A DNA stretch of 64,000 nucleotides from Abelmoschus esculentus (Eukaryota > Streptophyta > Magnoliopsida > Malvales > Malvaceae). Shown in pieces: positions 60,091-64,000 of the stretch. Numbering within the stretch: the stretch's first letter is position 1; every line of letters starts with the position of its first letter. The DNA is taken from NCBI GenBank assembly GCA_035048815.1, contig JAUCBN010000043.1, positions 1,245,001 through 1,309,000 of the forward strand. The letters run 5' to 3'. A program made the translations under genes and the position numbers. The notes below the pieces were generated by a model. The model did no database searches. It was not told where the DNA came from and saw only the letters and a program-made list of their open reading frames with translations.

Positions 60091-62061
60091 TCACAAAAGA
60101 AACCGAGAAAGCCCTACTTTGTCCCCAGTAGCTTTGACATCCTTCTGGATTTGCTCCCTATACTCCTTGAAACTAAATTTCCTGTACAAACTTGGTTTGC
60201 TGCAGCTTTCTATCACTGTTTCGTATGTGGGGCAGTAGAAGTACGCCGCTGAGTACCTTTCACTCTCTTGGTTGGCAATCACTCGGTGCCTTATGCTCTT
60301 GTACACCCCATTGCTCAATGCCTGTTAAAAAACTCAACATTTCAGCACCACTTCCATTGATATATCACATCAAACAAGGTATAGTACATGTTAATTACCT
60401 GATAAAAGTCGCCGATGTTGACAACTAGGGCTTCTGGATTTGGTTTAACACTAGCCCATATTCCATTTCTCTCCAACTGCAATCCCCCCACTTGGTCTTG
60501 TGACACAATGGTTAGGAAATCAGTATCTGTGTGAGGGATGATTCCGAACATCGTGGAAGAATGCGGACATGGAGGGTATCCGTTCATTCGAAGAGAACTC
60601 GAGCTCGCCGAGCAGTTGTCTCCGAAATAACTCACTTTGATACCTAAACTTTCTGCTAAATGTTCAGCTAATGTCTGTGCCAAAACATTAGCTTTCTCTG
60701 CATACTCTTCGATGGTTGACCTGGACAAAAAAAGTGGGTCTTGAATAATCATATCATTAATCTGATAGGACAAAATTAAGTATATGAGGATGGTGGCCAG
60801 ACATGGATGCCGGCTGTGAGGGGGCCATGGGCGGGTGGCATTTGATCTCTAGAATAGCAGTCACGGGTAGGGTTGTCGACATGTTTGGCGGATAGGTAGT
60901 AAAGTAAGGCCAGGTATACCAAGCAAACTAGGTACAACATACGTGTAGGACTAAGATAAGGTTTTGAGTGTAATGTGCAACATAGGCCATATGGGGTTTG
61001 GAGATGATACTTTAGGTATCTTTCTGTCTTTATATGGTTCTACTAAAGTACTTAAAGCTACAGTATTATAAGGTTTGGTGATAAGCTAAGTGCAAACAAG
61101 AACTAACTGTATGCTAATAGGTGTTTCTTCTAAATTTAGATCAAGTACTCTACTGTTCTATGATAATAGCAGGTTTAGGGTTTCCATATATGTTTTGTGA
61201 AATTAGAAACAAATGTACCCATTTTATCTTCCATGTTCAGGGCTATTATTCTTCTTGATTACTAAACTTTCAGCAAAAAGAAAGACTAAACTGATACAAG
61301 ATTATAATTATAAAACAGTAATTTTTCCTCAAATGATATCTCAGCAAAAAACAAAGCAACATTAGTGAATTCCATTGCTTGCTCTTACATGAATTAATGT
61401 ACAATTGAAAGGAAAAAATTGGGGAAACACATACTTGAATGAGTAGTTCTAGATGTGTGTTACAACCAATCTTTGAACTGTGCTACTTTTTTTTTTTCGT
61501 TTTGGTCCAATGGCCTAAAAGTTGTTCCTTGTTATGTTTCATGTAAGGACAATGAAGTCCAGCTATGGTAGATAAATAAAGTATAAAGAAATGGCAATAT
61601 ATATTTAGAAAAAGTGGGTACCTGAGCTTATTGTATTCATCCATTTTTGAAATTTCTTTGAGAGTTATATGCAAAGCTTCTGACCAAGAAAGGTTGCTCA
61701 AGCTAGTGGCAAGAGGGTTCCCCCAACGATAGCTTTGAGTTGATAAATTCAAAAAGTTTTGCTCAGATTTCTTGTCAAAAGGCTGCCGAAATACCTTGAT
61801 TTGTTCTTGCTTCAACCTGGTTAGGAGCTCCTCAGGAATCCCATGATTCACAATTTTAAAGAAACCCCATTCAGTAGCGGCTTGAGCCATCTTTTCGATG
61901 CATTTTTGCCTTTCGAAAGGCCCGAGATTCAAATGACCGAGATCGATCAGAGGGAGTTCAAGTTCTTCCAAGACATCAACAATGGTGGATTTCTCCTTTT
62001 CAGTAGCAGAGCTCTGGAAGATTTCCTTATATTTCTCAAGAAATGGAGGTTCAATGTCCAT
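60091..62061 (-). CDS. GA2ox8: gibberellin 2-beta-dioxygenase, C20-GA type (GA2ox8-like)
   Basis: Three exons, complement(60091..60321, 60399..60720, 61622..62061), encode 330 residues. The start is the ATG at 62061 (MDIEPPFLEKY); the frame is open slightly upstream only from a GTG. The N-terminal domain has ELPLIDLGHL and EWGFFKIVNHGIPEELL. The double-stranded beta-helix core carries the iron ligands His210 and Asp212 (PHTDTDF) and His266 (RHRV), and the 2-oxoglutarate-binding Arg276 with Ser278 (ERYSAAYF). YPPCPHSSTMFGIIPHTD and NPEALVVNIGDFYQALSNG are typical of class III (C20) GA 2-oxidases such as AtGA2ox7/8. These 2-beta-hydroxylate GA12/GA53 in the cytosol and so lower bioactive gibberellin. 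Exon structure (two introns) matches the family. All catalytic residues are present, so it should be functional. Confidence 0.92.
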
Positions 62062-64000
62062 TGCCCTCACTGTATCTTCTCAATCCTGCTCAGACAAATC
62101 AATAAGGAGTAAGTATAATTCATACTCAGTCAAAAGAACTACTACTATTTATATGAATTGCAGAAGTGTTTAGAAATTGCAGAAAATGGTCCAATGATCA
62201 CATGGATATGAACAAATACATACAATGAATTTACGTATTGTTCAATGATCTTAGACCAAAAAGCAATTGAAGGAACTGATTCTTTGTCAATATCGCTTGC
62301 GAAATCATACATGCATATTTATAGTACATATCCTTATATGCTGTCCTTGCTGCCTCTTGTATGTTTTGGTTATGTCTGCAGTTAACTTACATGGTCGTTT
62401 TCATTGTTTCATGAAAAATAGTGGAAGTTACAAAAATTTATCCCCTTTTTTCAACTAATTTCCTGAGTTACAATTACTTATCCTTGTATGGTATGGATTC
62501 AAAGACATCCAGAACTGTTATTTAACCTTTTACTGCCATATATATGTACAGACTCCATATATTAATGGGATTATGAATAAGCCTTCAGTTACCTGATAGA
62601 GAAATATCAGCTTTGAATTTGTGTGTATTCGCCTAATCTCCCTTGGCAGATAATTGACAAGATCATAAGCAACTACAAGGAGAAGAAAAAGCACACAAAT
62701 CATCTCTGCAATTCAGAGAACTGGAGTTTGAGGAAACTAATGATTAAAGGTAAAAGTAGCACATAATGGGATACATTCTGAGCATCTTAGAACACTATTC
62801 CTTTGTTACTGTATGACTAATCTTGGTGATACATGTATGTATGTATGTATGTATGTATGTATGTATGTATGTATGTATGTATGTATGTATGTATGTATGT
62901 ATGTATGTATACAAAATGGGAGAGCTGTTCTAAGAAATTGATAAGTTTTTGCAAAGTCAGCATAGCATTCATTGATTTTTTTGTCAATGTGTATCTTTAG
63001 AGGAAGAAAAGTGTCATATGTGTGGTCATGTTGTGTAGTTTTGACTTTTGATCTTCTTTCTTAGACAATTTTAAGCTGTTTTCTAGGCTTGTCTGAGTTG
63101 TTGCCTTCTATGTCTTTGAGTAGGTTCCTAAGATTTGTTTCATTGACTGAATTGCTAATTAATCATTATATATCATGAAAACTCACTTGGAAGATAAGCA
63201 CTCAGCACTTACCTTTGAATAGAATAAAACACAAGAAAAAGGATTGTTTCCATAGAATCACGCCTACTTAACCAGACATGTAGAGAATGAAAGCACTAAA
63301 CAAATGTTTTTTTTCATAGAAAGCAATATATTTTTCTAGGGTTTTTGTTTGAAACTTCGAAATAAAGACTGATAAAGTAATAAACCCAGAGAAACAGGTT
63401 TATATGTACATGACAGAAAATATGTACTATTGGCCAAGAGAACTAATGGCTAAAGCATAGAACACGCGTCTAAAGAAGTTATCAGAGAAGAAAGAAAGAG
63501 ATTTTTAGCTACATATGGTTCCATACCCACTGAAAAGTCCATTGACATTATAGGTTTGTCCTTCCCCCTTTCACTAGCTAAAAAGCTTATAACCCCCCCC
63601 CCCCCCCTCATCTTTTCAATCGTTGTGTATAATGTTTTCTGCAGGCATTTCCAATGAAAATGTTCAGTCAGTCATCTTATCTGTGCAACTATGTGCTTGT
63701 CATTCTGGGTTGCACTTCATGTTATACGAGATTTTATCTTGAATTATTTGTATCGATTTGTGTCACACACTTAATTTTGGTGGATAAATCTATCAGCAAA
63801 GATATTCTGTTTAGGCGATACTAAACTAGCTACTTACCACTTAAGAGTAGAAATATCTACCCCTAATTATGCATCCTTCTATGTCTCCTACTAAAAATTC
63901 TAAACCTTAACCCTTATTTTCTACCTCTTAAACCCTAAATCCTACCCTCTAAAAAGTACATTCTACCTTTAATTCTTTAAACCCTGACCTTAAACCTTGA
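62062..64000. other. upstream region of the GA 2-oxidase gene
   Basis: No further gene is supported. It contains a (TATG)n microsatellite, a 15-base C run (63593-63607) and, at the end of the window, phrases such as AAACCCTAA (63930-63938) and repeated aaacc/ccct words. Small open frames (61843-62112, 62267-62458) are antisense shadows or chance. Confidence 0.45.
62833..62910. repeat. (ATGT)n microsatellite
   Basis: About 19 uninterrupted tetranucleotide units, roughly 770-850 bp upstream of the GA 2-oxidase start codon. Probably highly length-variable between individuals. Confidence 0.97.

Noticed and set aside
63895..64000. Interstitial telomere repeat at the right edge
   Set aside because: Only one AAACCCTAA and scattered aaaccct/ccctaa words, without tandem TTTAGGG units; likely AT-rich spacer or isolated telo-box.
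1..64000. CRISPR arrays, operons, riboswitches, rRNA, phage or LTR-retrotransposon genes
   Set aside because: None seen. No regularly spaced repeats, no gag/pol motifs, no rRNA-like stretches. The window is ordinary eukaryotic plant DNA.

Overview
This is a stretch of plant nuclear DNA, almost certainly from a eudicot and probably a rosid. The genes are split by short AT-rich introns with GT/AG borders, plant-only families are present (GRAS, DUF1218, GAUT, group IVc bHLH), and the intergenic DNA is AT-rich and full of small inverted-repeat transposons. A malvid such as cotton or a relative is possible, but the sequence alone does not settle the species. There is no prokaryotic, viral or organellar gene content.

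Layout. 0.5-1.5 kb: small plant-specific protein (+). 2.0-4.5 kb: OCT4-type organic cation/carnitine transporter (-). 4.5-7.2 kb: repeat-rich spacer with a hAT-like MITE and a 181-bp tandem duplication. 7.4-10.1 kb: PAT1-branch GRAS regulator (-), flanked on both sides by an identical 81-bp sequence. 10.4-16.4 kb: AT-rich spacer. 16.5-18.35 kb: anthocyanidin-reductase-like SDR (+). 20.0-21.8 kb: C2H2 zinc-finger protein (-). 25.5-26.2 kb: DUF1218 membrane protein (+). 27.15-28.08 kb: histone H2A (+). 32.8-37.2 kb: C-terminal-motor kinesin of the ATK/KAT type (+). 38.2-41.2 kb: ILR3-like bHLH (+). 41.7-42.7 kb: plastid DUF1995 protein with a one-base frameshift (+). 43.2-45.6 kb: GAUT12/IRX8 (-). 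49.2-57.0 kb: chorein-domain (VPS13/UHRF1BP1-like) protein (+). 60.1-62.1 kb: C20-type gibberellin 2-oxidase (-).

Exon models were built by hand from splice signals. Every multi-exon gene listed closes in one frame, with a protein length typical of its family. Genes on one stretch of a plant chromosome need not work together. What they share is ancestry: as far as I recall the Arabidopsis gene order, neighbours in this window have homologues that are neighbours in several separate Arabidopsis regions (H2A/kinesin/bHLH/GAUT12 on chromosome 5, H2A/zinc finger/ANR-like/kinesin on chromosome 4, and so on). This fits a segment that kept more of the ancestral gene order than any single Arabidopsis copy. 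Functional themes present are gibberellin breakdown and GRAS signalling, iron-response regulation (ILR3), secondary-wall synthesis (GAUT12, possibly the DUF1218 protein) and cell division (kinesin, H2A).

I found no convincing previously undescribed system. The observations most worth checking are the 81-bp perfect repeat around the GRAS gene, the DUF1995 frameshift, the family of Mutator-like MITEs with 9-bp target duplications, a strong G-quadruplex motif near 58.9 kb, and the conserved block structure.
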